Origin: Nitriliruptorales bacterium
GTDB lineage: Bacteria > Actinomycetota > Nitriliruptoria > Euzebyales > Egibacteraceae
NCBI GenBank assembly: GCA_007119305.1
Contig: SKPY01000385.1
Coordinates: 1 to 9,963, forward strand
Reading direction: 5' to 3'
DNA length: 9,963 nucleotides
Each line of letters opens with the position of its first letter. The first letter of the stretch is position 1. A program made the position numbers and the translations under genes. Positions 1 through 7,984 of this stretch are shown one piece after another. Below the pieces are notes generated by a model, which did not search any database, was not told the origin of the DNA, and saw only the letters and a program-made list of their open reading frames with translations.

Positions 1-3000
1 GGTGGCCGCTGGCCTCGAGGCGCAGGGGCTCGCGCCGTTGGGGTGGCGCGCCGTGCCGGTCGAGCCGGCTGCGCTCGGCGAGGTCGCCCGGGCGTCGCTA
101 CCCCGGATCGAGCAGGCGCTGTTCGCCCGGCCCGCGGACATGGACGAGGGCACCGCCGAGCGCCACTGCTACAGCGCCCGCCGGCGCGCGGAGGCCGCCT
201 GCCGCGAGGCGAACGTGCACGCCTACTTCGCCTCGTGGAGCTTCCGCACCATCACGTACAAGGCCATGAGCGCGGCCGACCAGCTCGCCGGGTTCTATCC
301 CGACCTCGCCAGGCACGACGTGGCCGGCTGGTTCGCGCTGTTCCACCAGCGCTACTCGACCAACACGCTGCCGACGTGGGAGCGGGCGCAGCCGTTCCGC
401 TTCCTGTGCCACAACGGCGAGATCAACACGATCGAGGGCAACGTCAACCTCATGCAGGCGCGGGTCGGGCGGCTGGGCGCGGACTGGCCGGAGCTCGCCG
501 GCAGCGTCGGGACGGACGGCCAGCCTGGGGGTGAGGAGCTGCTGCAACCCCTCATCGAAGCCGACGCGAGCGACTCTGCCAAGCTCGACAACGTCCTCGA
601 GCTGCTCGTGCACGGCGGGCGGCACGTGTCGCACGCGATGGCGATGCTCATCCCGCAGGTGTGGGAGGGGCGCAGGGACCTGCCGCCCGCCGTGCAGGAC
701 CTCTACCGCTACCACGCCGCGCTCGTCGAGCCGTGGGACGGGCCGGCTGGCGTGGTCTTCACCGATGGGCGGCGGATCGCGGCACAGCTCGACCGCAACG
801 GGCTGCGCCCGCTGCGCTATCTCGTGTGCGAGGACGGCACCGTGGTGTGTGCCAGCGAGGTGGGCGCGGTGCCCCTCGACGGGCGTGGTGCCGTGCGGCG
901 TGAGCGCCTCGGCCCCGGCCAGGCGCTGCTCGTCGACCCAGGGTTGGCCGACGACGCCGCGCGCACCGTCGCGCCGGCGGCGCGGGTGGGGGGCCTGATC
1001 GAGGACACCGAGCTCAAGCACATGCTGGCGGCCCGGCGACCCTACGGCGAGTGGCTGCGCGCGCACCAGCGCAAGGTCGGCCACGGCCGGCCGGTGGGCG
1101 ACGCCGCGGAGGACCTCCTGGCGCGCCAGATCGCCGCCGGGTACACGAAGGAGGAGGAGACCACCGTCGTGCGCCCGATGGCGAACGAGGGCAAGGAGCC
1201 GATCTCGTCGATGGGCGACGACACCCCGCTCGCGGTGCTCGCCGAGCGCCCGCGCACCGTCTACCACTTCATGAAGCAGCGCTTCGCGCAGGTGACCAAC
1301 CCGCCGATCGACCACCTGCGCGAGTGGCAGGTCATGAGCCTGCGCACCCAGATCGGGCCCCGCCACCCGATCCTGTCCGAGGTGCCGGAGGCGGCGCGGC
1401 TGCTCGCGCTCGACGGCTTCATCATGTACCCCCAGGGCCTGCAGGAGCTCGTCCTGGCCCCCGAGATCGCGTTCCGCGTCACCGGGCTCGACGCGTCGTT
1501 TCCCGTCAGCGACGGGCCCGGCGGGCTCGCGCTGCGGCTGGCCGGGCTCGCCGAGGAGGCCGCGGACGCGGTGCGTGCCGGCACGTCCATCCTCATCTGC
1601 TCGGACCGCAGCGCGAACGCCGAGCGGGTGCCGGTGCCGGCGCTGCTCGCTGTCGGGGCGATCCACCACCGCCTCGTCGCCGCCGGCCTGCGGACCAAGA
1701 CGAGCCTCGTCTGCGAGACCGACGACGCCCGCGAGACGCACACGTTCGCCTGCCTGCTCGGCTACGGCGCGGACATCGTGTGCCCGCGCCTGGTCATGGA
1801 GTCGATCGCCGAGCTGGCGAACGCCGGCCGGCTCGGGCGGGATGCGGCAAGCCCCGGGGAGGCCCAGGAGGCGTTCCGCCACGCGGTCCGCGACGGCGTG
1901 ATGAAGATCATGTCGAAGATGGGCATCTCGACCCTGGACAGCTACCGGTCGGCGCAGATCTTCGAGGCGGTCGGGCTCGGGGCCGACGTCGTCGACACGT
2001 GCCTGCGCGGCACGCCGAGCCGCATCGGCGGGATCGGGCTGCGCGAGCTCGGCGAGGACGCGCTCGCCCGCCACGCCGCCGCTTGGGTGGCCGACGCCAA
2101 GCTCGACAGCCCCGGCTTCTACAAGGCGAAGAAGGGCGGCGAGTACCACGCCACGAACAACGCCGTGATCGACGCCTTCCACCGGCTGGTCGGCCTCGAG
2201 GGCGACCACGGGCCGCTCGGCGTCGGCACGGGCGACGCCACCCCGAGGCAGCGCCACGCGAGCGCGCTGCTGCAGCAGGCGACGGCGGAGGGCCGCTACG
2301 AGCTCTACGAGGAGTTCGCACGGCTCGTGAACGACCGCCCGGTCTCGGAGCCGCGTGACCTGCTGGACCTCGTCCCTGCCGCCGAGGCGGCGCCGCTCGC
2401 CGAGGTCGAGCCCGCGGCGAGCATCGTCCAGCGCTTCTTCACGGGCGCGATGTCGCTCGGTGCCCTCTCGCCCGAGGCCCACGAGACGCTCGCGATCGCG
2501 ATGAACATGCTCGGAGCGTCGTCGAACTGCGGCGAGGGCGGGGAGGATCCGGAGCGCTTCGCGACGCGGGGCTCCGCCCGGGACCGCAACTCCCGCGCCA
2601 AGCAGGTGGCGAGCGGACGCTTCGGCGTCACCCCGACCTACCTCGCGTATGCCGACGAGATCCAGATCAAGATGGCGCAGGGCTCCAAGCCGGGCGAGGG
2701 CGGCCAGATCCCGGGGCACAAGGTCACCGAGCTGATCGCGCGGCTGCGCCACACCCAGCCGGGCGTGCCGCTCGTATCGCCCCCGCCGCACCACGACATC
2801 TACTCCATCGAGGACCTCGCCCAGCTCATCTACGACCTGAAGCAGGTCAACCCGTTCGCGTCGGTCAGCGTCAAGCTCGTGTCCTGTGTCGGCGTCGGCA
2901 CGGTGGCCGCGGGGGTGGTCAAGGGCCTCGCGGACAAGGTCCAGATCTCGGGGGCGGACGGCGGCACCGGCGCCTCGCCCCTGTCGTCGATCAAGCACGC

Positions 3001-4351
3001 AGGCCTGCCCTGGGAGCTCGGCCTGGCCGAGACCCAGCAGACGCTCGTGCGCAACGGGCTGCGCTCGCGCGCGCGCCTGCAGGTCGACGGCGGCTTCAAG
3101 ACCGGCCGCGACGTGCTCGTCGCGGCGCTGCTCGGCGCTGACGAATACGGCTTCGGGACCGCGGCGCTCATCGCAGAGGGCTGCATCATGGCGCGGGCGT
3201 GCCACCGCGACACGTGCCCTGTCGGCATCGCGACGCAGCGCCGGGACCTGCGCGACAAGTACGCGGGCACCCCCGAGATGGTCGCCGCCTACATGCTGTT
3301 CGTGGCCGAGGAGGTCCGCCGGGGCCTCGCGCGGCTGGGGGTGCGCTCGCTCGACGAGGCGATCGGGCGCGTGGACCTCCTGGCGCGCCGGGACCTGCCC
3401 GGGCACGTGCGCGCCCGCATGCTCGACGTGACACCGCTGCTCGCCGAGCCGGGCGCGGAGGGCCCCCGCCGCTACGTCGAGTCGCTGCCGATCTCAGCGC
3501 CCCGCAGCGCGCTCGGGGACCGGGTCTTCGACGACGCGTTCGAGTCGCTGTGGGACGGCACGATGCTCGGGTTGCGCTACGACATCCGCAACCCCGACCG
3601 CACGGTCGGCGCCCGCCTCGGCGGCGCGCTCGGCCTCGAGTACGGCGACCCCTCGCTGGGCGGGACCGCTCCGCCCGGCAGCGTCACCGTCCGCTTCGAC
3701 GGACAGGCGGGGCAGAGCTTCGGCGCGTTCCTGTCCGGCGGGGTGGAGTTCATGCTCACGGGTGAGGCCAACGACTACGTCGGCAAGGGCATGGCGGGGG
3801 GACGCATCGTGATCCGCCCGCCGGCGAACGATCGCGTGCACGGTACCGGGGTCCCCGGCCATGGCGACTACCGTCCGGTGCTGGCCGGCAACACGCTGCT
3901 GTACGGCGCGACCGGGGGTGAGCTGTACATCGCCGGGCGTGCCGGCGAGCGCTTCGCGGTGCGCAACTCCGGGGCGTCAGCGGTGGTCGAGGGGGTGGGC
4001 GAGCACGCCTGCGAGTACATGACCGGCGGCTCGGTCGCGATCCTCGGCCCCACCGGCTTCAACGTCGGTGCCGGCATGACCGGCGGGGAGTGCTTCGTGC
4101 TCGACGAGACGAGCGAGATCCTCGCGCGCGTCAACGGCCAGCTCGTCGAGGCGCGCCGCCCGGACGGACCGCAGATGGCCCGCCTGCGCGGCCTGCTCGA
4201 GCGCCACGCCGAGCTCACCGGCTCGCCGCTCGCCGCGGCGCTGCTGGCGGACTGGCCGGCGCGCAGCGAGCAGTTCTGGCGCATCGCGCCGCGCGGCGAG
4301 CTCGCCCGCGTGGAGAGCGCCGACGAAGGCCGCGTCGAAGCCCCGGCGTGA
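1..4351 (+). CDS. gltB: Glutamate synthase (GOGAT) large subunit, 5'-truncated by the window edge
   Basis: Cytoplasmic large subunit of glutamate synthase: it hydrolyses glutamine and passes ammonia through an internal tunnel to 2-oxoglutarate, giving glutamate. About 1449 residues are visible, in family order. The rest of the class II glutamine amidotransferase domain comes first (HQRYSTNT near 115-122, HNGEINT 137-143). The central domain follows (SSMGDDTP, M404), then the FMN-binding synthase domain (KPGEGGQ 896-902; GGTG 987-990). The [3Fe-4S] cysteines C1061, C1067 and C1072 have the expected C-x5-C-x4-C spacing. A C-terminal GXGXG domain ends the protein. Compared from memory with E. 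coli and Azospirillum GltB, roughly the first 90-130 residues, including the N-terminal catalytic Cys, lie upstream. The GTG at position 2 is therefore not the start. No frameshift or missing cluster ligand is seen. gltD does not follow; the next gene is convergent. The family assignment is secure. Confidence 0.97.
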   Translation, partial: VAAGLEAQGLAPLGWRAVPVEPAALGEVARASLPRIEQALFARPADMDEGTAERHCYSARRRAEAACREANVHAYFASWSFRTITYKAMSAADQLAGFYPDLARHDVAGWFALFHQRYSTNTLPTWERAQPFRFLCHNGEINTIEGNVNLMQARVGRLGADWPELAGSVGTDGQPGGEELLQPLIEADASDSAKLDNVLELLVHGGRHVSHAMAMLIPQVWEGRRDLPPAVQDLYRYHAALVEPWDGPAGVVFTDGRRIAAQLDRNGLRPLRYLVCEDGTVVCASEVGAVPLDGRGAVRRERLGPGQALLVDPGLADDAARTVAPAARVGGLIEDTELKHMLAARRPYGEWLRAHQRKVGHGRPVGDAAEDLLARQIAAGYTKEEETTVVRPMANEGKEPISSMGDDTPLAVLAERPRTVYHFMKQRFAQVTNPPIDHLREWQVMSLRTQIGPRHPILSEVPEAARLLALDGFIMYPQGLQELVLAPEIAFRVTGLDASFPVSDGPGGLALRLAGLAEEAADAVRAGTSILICSDRSANAERVPVPALLAVGAIHHRLVAAGLRTKTSLVCETDDARETHTFACLLGYGADIVCPRLVMESIAELANAGRLGRDAASPGEAQEAFRHAVRDGVMKIMSKMGISTLDSYRSAQIFEAVGLGADVVDTCLRGTPSRIGGIGLRELGEDALARHAAAWVADAKLDSPGFYKAKKGGEYHATNNAVIDAFHRLVGLEGDHGPLGVGTGDATPRQRHASALLQQATAEGRYELYEEFARLVNDRPVSEPRDLLDLVPAAEAAPLAEVEPAASIVQRFFTGAMSLGALSPEAHETLAIAMNMLGASSNCGEGGEDPERFATRGSARDRNSRAKQVASGRFGVTPTYLAYADEIQIKMAQGSKPGEGGQIPGHKVTELIARLRHTQPGVPLVSPPPHHDIYSIEDLAQLIYDLKQVNPFASVSVKLVSCVGVGTVAAGVVKGLADKVQISGADGGTGASPLSSIKHAGLPWELGLAETQQTLVRNGLRSRARLQVDGGFKTGRDVLVAALLGADEYGFGTAALIAEGCIMARACHRDTCPVGIATQRRDLRDKYAGTPEMVAAYMLFVAEEVRRGLARLGVRSLDEAIGRVDLLARRDLPGHVRARMLDVTPLLAEPGAEGPRRYVESLPISAPRSALGDRVFDDAFESLWDGTMLGLRYDIRNPDRTVGARLGGALGLEYGDPSLGGTAPPGSVTVRFDGQAGQSFGAFLSGGVEFMLTGEANDYVGKGMAGGRIVIRPPANDRVHGTGVPGHGDYRPVLAGNTLLYGATGGELYIAGRAGERFAVRNSGASAVVEGVGEHACEYMTGGSVAILGPTGFNVGAGMTGGECFVLDETSEILARVNGQLVEARRPDGPQMARLRGLLERHAELTGSPLAAALLADWPARSEQFWRIAPRGELARVESADEGRVEAPA

Positions 4352-4399
4352 GCTCCCGTCGCTGCCCGGTGTCGCCGGTCGCCGACCAAGCCGCCGTCG

Positions 4400-5086
4400 C
4401 TACACGGTGTCGTCGAGCGCCGTGAAGTCGAAGCCGCCGATCGGGTCCCGGCGGGTGGGCATCCTGCGCACCTGCTCGAGCAGGTCGCGCTCGTAGGCGT
4501 GGTAGAGCCGGTGCAGCGCGGGAAGGGGCCCCTCGGCCTGGTCGACCCGCAGATCCCACAGCGGGTACTCCTCGGTGTCCACGACGTAGATCGTCGCCGA
4601 CCGGTGCCCCCTGCGGTCGCCGCCGGCGTCCTCGCCCGCGTCGAGGGCGGCGAGGAGCCGGACGACGAGGTCATCCTCGGGCCGGGTGAGGAACGCCTCG
4701 ACCGCGGCGTCGATGACCTCCGGGCCGGCCAGCTGGTTGCCCAGGCAGGCCCAGCCGGCCCCCGTGCGGTGCCCCTTCCAGGCGCCTGTCGCAGGACCGG
4801 TCCAGGCAGCCGCCATGCCGTTCAGGGCGACGAGCCCGAACTGGCGGCCGTCGCGGCCGGGATCGTCGGCCACGAGCGTCTCGCAGACCTCCATGGCGTC
4901 CATCCCCTCAGCGAGCAGGGTCAGCCCGTCGATGGCGAGATAGGGGTTCATGAACGCCTGCGAGGCTGCCGCCCCGACCCGCGGCCACGCGTGCGAGACG
5001 AACCTGCCGACGCCCATCGTGGCGGTCATGGCGGCAACGCCGACCTGAGCCGTGCGGGGGCAGACCGCGACGAGCGAGTAGGTCAC
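4400..5086 (-). CDS. DUF1028 family protein, probable Ntn-type hydrolase
   Basis: A 228-residue protein with DUF1028 features: an N-terminal TYSLVAVCP strand, GNQLAGPEV (116-124), and AGGDRRG (154-160) just before a strand ending VVD. To my knowledge the family is placed in the Ntn-hydrolase superfold, but no substrate is established, so function is open. I chose the GTG start at 5086 for two reasons. It yields Met-Thr-Tyr-Ser, and family members usually begin Met-Thr-Phe-Ser. Removal of Met would also expose Thr2 as a possible N-terminal nucleophile. An AGAGGA lies 3 bases upstream, which is close. An ATG in the same frame at 5125 would add 13 residues and bury that Thr. The reading frame stays open further upstream to 5494, but that part overlaps the mycoredoxin gene on the other strand and is not coding. 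There is no signal peptide or membrane segment. The gene is convergent with gltB, 48 bases apart. Confidence 0.88.
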   Translation of the reverse strand: MTYSLVAVCPRTAQVGVAAMTATMGVGRFVSHAWPRVGAAASQAFMNPYLAIDGLTLLAEGMDAMEVCETLVADDPGRDGRQFGLVALNGMAAAWTGPATGAWKGHRTGAGWACLGNQLAGPEVIDAAVEAFLTRPEDDLVVRLLAALDAGEDAGGDRRGHRSATIYVVDTEEYPLWDLRVDQAEGPLPALHRLYHAYERDLLEQVRRMPTRRDPIGGFDFTALDDTV

Positions 5087-5227
5087 GCGTCCTCTGCAGG
5101 TCGGCACCAGTGGGTCCGCATCCATCGGGTGTTCCCCGGTGGGTTCCGGGCTACTCCAGGGTGGGAAGGATGCGCCGCCCGCCGGCGTTGCAGCCCTACA
5201 GGCCCACGACCCGAGGAGGACGACGAC
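5087..5227. promoter_or_regulatory. Divergent spacer between DUF1028 gene and mycoredoxin gene
   Basis: This 141-base region must hold the start signals of both divergent genes. On the plus side a strong AGGAGG (5214-5219) sits 8 bases before the GTG of the redoxin gene. On the minus side an AGAGGA (5095 down to 5090) precedes the GTG at 5086. I could not find a convincing -35/-10 pair in either direction. Confidence 0.4.
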
Positions 5228-5470
5228 GTGCCGGAGGTAACGATCTACTGGCGGCCGATGTGCGGCTACTGCAAGCGGCTCAAGCGGGAGCTGGCCGCAC
5301 GCGGCGTGCCGTTCACCAGCGTGGACATCTGGCAGGACCGTGCCCAGGCCGCGCTCGTGACAGCCGCCACCGGCGGGGACGAGATCGTGCCGACGGTCCG
5401 GGTCGCGGACCGCTTCCTCGTCAACCCGACCGTGCACGAGATCCTCGAGGCCTGCGCGGCGGCGGCGTAG
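5228..5470 (+). CDS. mrx1: Mycoredoxin / glutaredoxin-like thiol oxidoreductase
   Basis: An 80-residue thioredoxin-fold protein that probably reduces mixed disulfides between proteins and mycothiol in the cytoplasm. The active-site motif is C12-G-Y-C15 after a short TIYW strand, and the cis-proline motif is VPT in IVPTVRVADRFLVNP. Both closely resemble actinobacterial mycoredoxin-1, which also carries CGYC, and the length fits. The GTG start at 5228 is fixed by an AGGAGG 8 bases upstream. The longer open frame upstream, back to 4499, runs antisense to the DUF1028 gene and is not used. The gene stands alone, divergent from its left neighbour and convergent with the dehydrogenase gene on its right. 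NrdH-type redoxin or a general glutaredoxin are alternatives, but the CGYC motif and actinobacterial setting favour mycoredoxin. Confidence 0.88.
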   Translation: MPEVTIYWRPMCGYCKRLKRELAARGVPFTSVDIWQDRAQAALVTAATGGDEIVPTVRVADRFLVNPTVHEILEACAAAA

Positions 5471-5492
5471 GCGCAACCGCGCACGCGCCGCC
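5461..5492 (+). terminator. Possible stem-loop terminator across the mycoredoxin stop codon
   Basis: GGCGGCG (5461-5467) pairs with CGCCGCC (5486-5492). Inside it GCGC (5471-5474) pairs with GCGC (5479-5482) around an AACC loop. The stop codon TAG lies in the internal bulge. No T-run follows, so it would be a U-less terminator or an mRNA 3'-end protecting hairpin. GC-rich DNA makes such foldings common by chance. Confidence 0.35.
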
Positions 5493-5655
5493 ACATGCCC
5501 TTGATCCCCTGGTGGCGAGGTGCGAGATTATGGCGGGCGGGATGCGGCGCAGGTCCCTGCCCGGCGGTCAGGCACCCCGTGAGGAGTGGGGCCCACGGCT
5601 CACGGCGCCACCGGTCACGCGGCGAGGAGGCGGACGCGGTTTCATCGCAACGCAC

Positions 5656-5687
5656 GCGGCCCCGGTCACCCCACCAACCGGGGCCGC
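5656..5687 (-). terminator. Hairpin terminator of the amidase-dehydrogenase operon
   Basis: A perfect 11-bp inverted repeat (arms 5656-5666 and 5677-5687, core CCCCGG/CCGGGG) with a 10-base loop begins 7 bases after the dehydrogenase stop codon (5697-5695, minus strand). There is no clear T-run on either side. Its position directly behind the operon, and between two convergent genes, suggests a bidirectional, U-poor terminator. The rest of the spacer 5493-5655 holds nothing I recognise. Confidence 0.6.
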
Positions 5688-5694
5688 CGTGCCC

Positions 5695-6447
5695 TCATGC
5701 GCGGTGCACCCGGGTCGCCGAGGCCTGCGCCGTGGGGAACACGACCACCTCCGCGATCTGCACGTGCGGCGGCCGGTCGGCCACCCACACGACCACCTCG
5801 GCGACGTCCTCGCCGACCAGGGGGCGCAGCCCCTCGTAGACGCGGGCGGCGCGCTCGTCGTCGCCGTGGAAGCGGACGAGTGAGAACTCGGTCTCCACGA
5901 GACCGGGGTCCACCGTCGACACGCGTACCCCCGTGCCGAGCAGATCCATGCGCAGCCCCTGGGTGATGCGGTCCACCGCCGCCTTGCTCGCGCAGTAGAC
6001 GGCACCGTTGGGGTAGGTCTCGCGGCCGGCGATCGAGCCGATGTTGATGACGTGCCCGGTGCCGTGCTCCACCATCCCCGGCACGACGGCCCGGGTGACC
6101 CACAGCAGGCCCTTGACGTTGGTGTCGAGCATGCGCTCCCAGTCCTCGGGGTCGCCCTGTGGCAGCGGCTCGAGGCCGGCGGCGAGCCCCGCGTTGTTCA
6201 CGAGCACGTCGGGCGTGCGCCACGCCGGCGGGAGCGCGGCGAACGCAGCCTCGACCGACGCCCGGTCGCGCACGTCGAGCGCGAACGTGTGCACCTCGGT
6301 GTCGAGCCCGGCGGCCAGCTGCGCGAGCCGGTCGGCCCGGCGCGCGCACAGCAGCAGGCGGGCGCCCGCGGCGGCGAACGCCTCCGCGCACGCGCGGCCG
6401 ATGCCGCTCGACGCCCCGGTCACCAGCACGGTCTTGTCCACGAGCAT
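5695..6447 (-). CDS. YdfG-like NADP-dependent short-chain dehydrogenase (SDR)
   Basis: A 250-residue classical SDR, close in sequence to E. coli YdfG, an NADP-dependent 3-hydroxy acid dehydrogenase that also reduces malonic semialdehyde. The TGASSGIG nucleotide-binding loop is at 10-17, NNAG at 84-87, and the catalytic set is N110, S138, Y151 and K155 (YxxxK). Two arginines after the second strand (ARR, 35-37) indicate NADP(H) rather than NAD(H). The stretch LVETEFSLVRF and a C-terminal VHR also match YdfG, which supports the subfamily beyond the generic SDR fold. The ATG at 6447 has GGAG 9 bases upstream (6460-6457). The amidase gene ends 21 bases upstream, so the two are probably one transcript. 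Exact substrate is uncertain: small 3-hydroxy acids, serine or malonic semialdehyde are likely from the family; this specificity is inferred. Confidence 0.92.
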   Translation of the reverse strand: MLVDKTVLVTGASSGIGRACAEAFAAAGARLLLCARRADRLAQLAAGLDTEVHTFALDVRDRASVEAAFAALPPAWRTPDVLVNNAGLAAGLEPLPQGDPEDWERMLDTNVKGLLWVTRAVVPGMVEHGTGHVINIGSIAGRETYPNGAVYCASKAAVDRITQGLRMDLLGTGVRVSTVDPGLVETEFSLVRFHGDDERAARVYEGLRPLVGEDVAEVVVWVADRPPHVQIAEVVVFPTAQASATRVHRA

Positions 6448-6468
6448 GGGCTTGCACTCCGCCTCGTT

Positions 6469-7875
6469 CTAGCGTCCGTCTGCGAGTGGGGGACGCCGGC
6501 CGGTCCAGTCCGTCGCCTGCTGGAGCTGGCCGGCCAGGCGCAGCAGCGTGGCCTCATCCGCCGGGCGGCCGGTCACCATGACCCCCAGCGGGAGGCCGTC
6601 GCTGCTCCAGCCGAGCGGCAGGGACACCGCCGGCTGCCCGGTGATGTTGGCCACGGGGGTGTACCCGACGTAGGCCACGTTCGCGTCGAACAGCGCGGCC
6701 ATCTCGAGCCCGTCGAGCTCGCCGATCCGCAGCGGCGGACGTGCGAGCGTCGGTGAGAGCACGACGTCGTAGGCCAGGGCCGCCCCCACGATCCTGCGGC
6801 TCTCCTGCTGCAGGGCGGTCACCGCCTGCAGCAGCTCGCCGGCGTGAGCGCCGCGCCCACGCGCGTGGAGGCCGGCGTTGAACGGCTCGAGCGTGTCCGG
6901 GTCGATCGGCAGGGCGGTGACCCCGGCGGCCCACAGGAGCTCGAAGTGCGCACGGAGCTGCTCGCCGACCGGGGGCTCGAACGGTTCCACGGTGTGGCCG
7001 AGCGACTCGAGCAGCCGCGCCGCGTCCTGCGCGGCAGCGACGCACTGCGCGTCGAACTCCGCGAGCGGCGATGTGGTCGCGAGCCCGACGCGCAGGCGTC
7101 CGGGGTCCCGGCCCGGTTCTGCGGCGAACGGGCGCTCGGGCGGCGGCGCCCAGTGCGGGTCACCCGTCGCGTAGCCGGCCATGCAGTCGAGCATGCCGGC
7201 GGCGTCCTCGACGAAGCGGGTGAGCGTCCCGGTGGTCGACAGGCCGGCGACCCGATCGCCGAACAGGGGCGCGTTGGAGATCCGCCCGCGTGCGGGCTTC
7301 ACGCCGAACAGCCCGCAGTTCGAGGCCGGGATGCGGACCGACCCGCCGCCGTCGGAGCCGTGGGCCACCGGCAGGAACCCCGCGGCGACCGCAGCGGCCG
7401 CGCCCCCCGACGAGCCGCCGGGGGTCCGCTGCAGATCCCAGGGGTTGCGGCACGGGCCGAGCAGCCGCGATTCCGTCACGGGCAGCGTGCCGAACTCCGG
7501 CACGTTCGTCTTGCCGAGGACGATGAAGCCCGCTGAGCGCAGGCGCGCGACGGCCTCGTCGTCGCGGTCGGGCACGAACTCGGCCAACGTCTGCGTACCG
7601 AACGTCGTGCGCATCCCCGCGGTCAGGTGGAGGTCTTTGATCGCGGTCGGCACGCCGTGGAAGGGCGGCAGCTCGGCAGCCCCGCTCGTCGCCACCTCCG
7701 CCCGGCGGGCGGCGTCCAGCGCAGCCTCGGCCTCGAGGGTCACGATGCTGTTCAGCCGGCCGTCGCCGCGCTCGATCGCGTCAAGGCTTGCGGACACGAG
7801 CTCGACGGGGCTCAGCTGGCGGTCGCGCACGAGCTGGGCGAGCGCTGTGGCGGAGCGCATGAGCAGGTCGTCCAC
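6469..7875 (-). CDS. Amidase-signature family hydrolase
   Basis: A 468-residue cytoplasmic amide hydrolase with the Ser-cisSer-Lys triad of the amidase signature family: K80 in AIKD, S155 in PGGSSGG and nucleophile S179 in GSDGGGSVR. The 24-residue gap between the two serines matches fatty acid amide hydrolase. The region around CRNPWD, GFLPVAHGSDGGGS and KPARGR resembles the NylA/general amidase branch more than GatA, and no gatB or gatC is nearby. Substrate cannot be read from the sequence. I chose the GTG at 7875 because GGAGGT (7884-7879) lies just before it, although the 3-base gap is short. The ATG at 7860 is the alternative. A GTG at 7902 has no ribosome site, and an in-frame stop lies just beyond it. 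The gene leads a probable operon with the downstream dehydrogenase and is divergent from the ArsC-like gene. Confidence 0.92.
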   Translation of the reverse strand: MDDLLMRSATALAQLVRDRQLSPVELVSASLDAIERGDGRLNSIVTLEAEAALDAARRAEVATSGAAELPPFHGVPTAIKDLHLTAGMRTTFGTQTLAEFVPDRDDEAVARLRSAGFIVLGKTNVPEFGTLPVTESRLLGPCRNPWDLQRTPGGSSGGAAAAVAAGFLPVAHGSDGGGSVRIPASNCGLFGVKPARGRISNAPLFGDRVAGLSTTGTLTRFVEDAAGMLDCMAGYATGDPHWAPPPERPFAAEPGRDPGRLRVGLATTSPLAEFDAQCVAAAQDAARLLESLGHTVEPFEPPVGEQLRAHFELLWAAGVTALPIDPDTLEPFNAGLHARGRGAHAGELLQAVTALQQESRRIVGAALAYDVVLSPTLARPPLRIGELDGLEMAALFDANVAYVGYTPVANITGQPAVSLPLGWSSDGLPLGVMVTGRPADEATLLRLAGQLQQATDWTGRRPPLADGR

Positions 7876-7902
7876 GTCACCTCCGGGTTCGCAGCTGCGC
7901 AC

Positions 7903-7908
7903 ACTCTA
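7903..7908 (-). promoter_or_regulatory. Possible -10 element for the amidase operon
   Basis: Reading the minus strand, TAGAGT fits the actinobacterial TANNNT -10 pattern. It would start the transcript about 20 bases before the GTG at 7875, just ahead of the GGAGGT ribosome site. No recognisable -35 lies 16-18 bases further upstream, so the call is weak. Confidence 0.25.
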
Positions 7909-7948
7909 GCCAGCCCCGGCTGCGCCGCCCGGCGGGGCGGGCCGTGAC

Positions 7949-7984
7949 TTGCCGCGGCTGGCGGTGGTCTGCACGATGCGGGGC
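7949..7984 (+). promoter_or_regulatory. Possible promoter giving a leaderless ArsC-like transcript
   Basis: TTGCCG (7949-7954), a 17-base spacer and CACGAT (7972-7977) form a fair sigma-70-type promoter. The expected transcription start falls at about 7984-7985, on the ATG at 7985. That ATG lacks a good Shine-Dalgarno sequence, so a leaderless mRNA would make sense. The match to consensus is only moderate. Confidence 0.3.

Noticed and set aside
1051..2358. 435-codon plus-strand frame inside gltB
   Set aside because: The translation is dominated by Arg, Ala, Pro and Gly, and lies wholly within gltB in a different frame.
98..3406. 1102-codon open frame on the minus strand opposite gltB
   Set aside because: It is antisense to an intact, well-conserved gltB. 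Its product is Arg/Asp/Val/Leu-rich without domain features, as expected when a GC-rich gene has few stop codons in the opposite frame.
4352..4399. Possible terminator between gltB and the DUF1028 gene
   Set aside because: Only 4-bp stems such as CCGG/CCGG and GGTC/GACC can be formed, with no T-run, so it is too weak to annotate.
5087..5494. N-terminal extension of the DUF1028 frame up to 5494
   Set aside because: It runs antisense to the mycoredoxin gene, has no family similarity, and the conserved domain begins at TYS just after the GTG at 5086.
5495..5839. 114-codon plus-strand frame after the mycoredoxin gene
   Set aside because: It has no ribosome site, crosses the operon terminator hairpin and runs antisense into the dehydrogenase gene.
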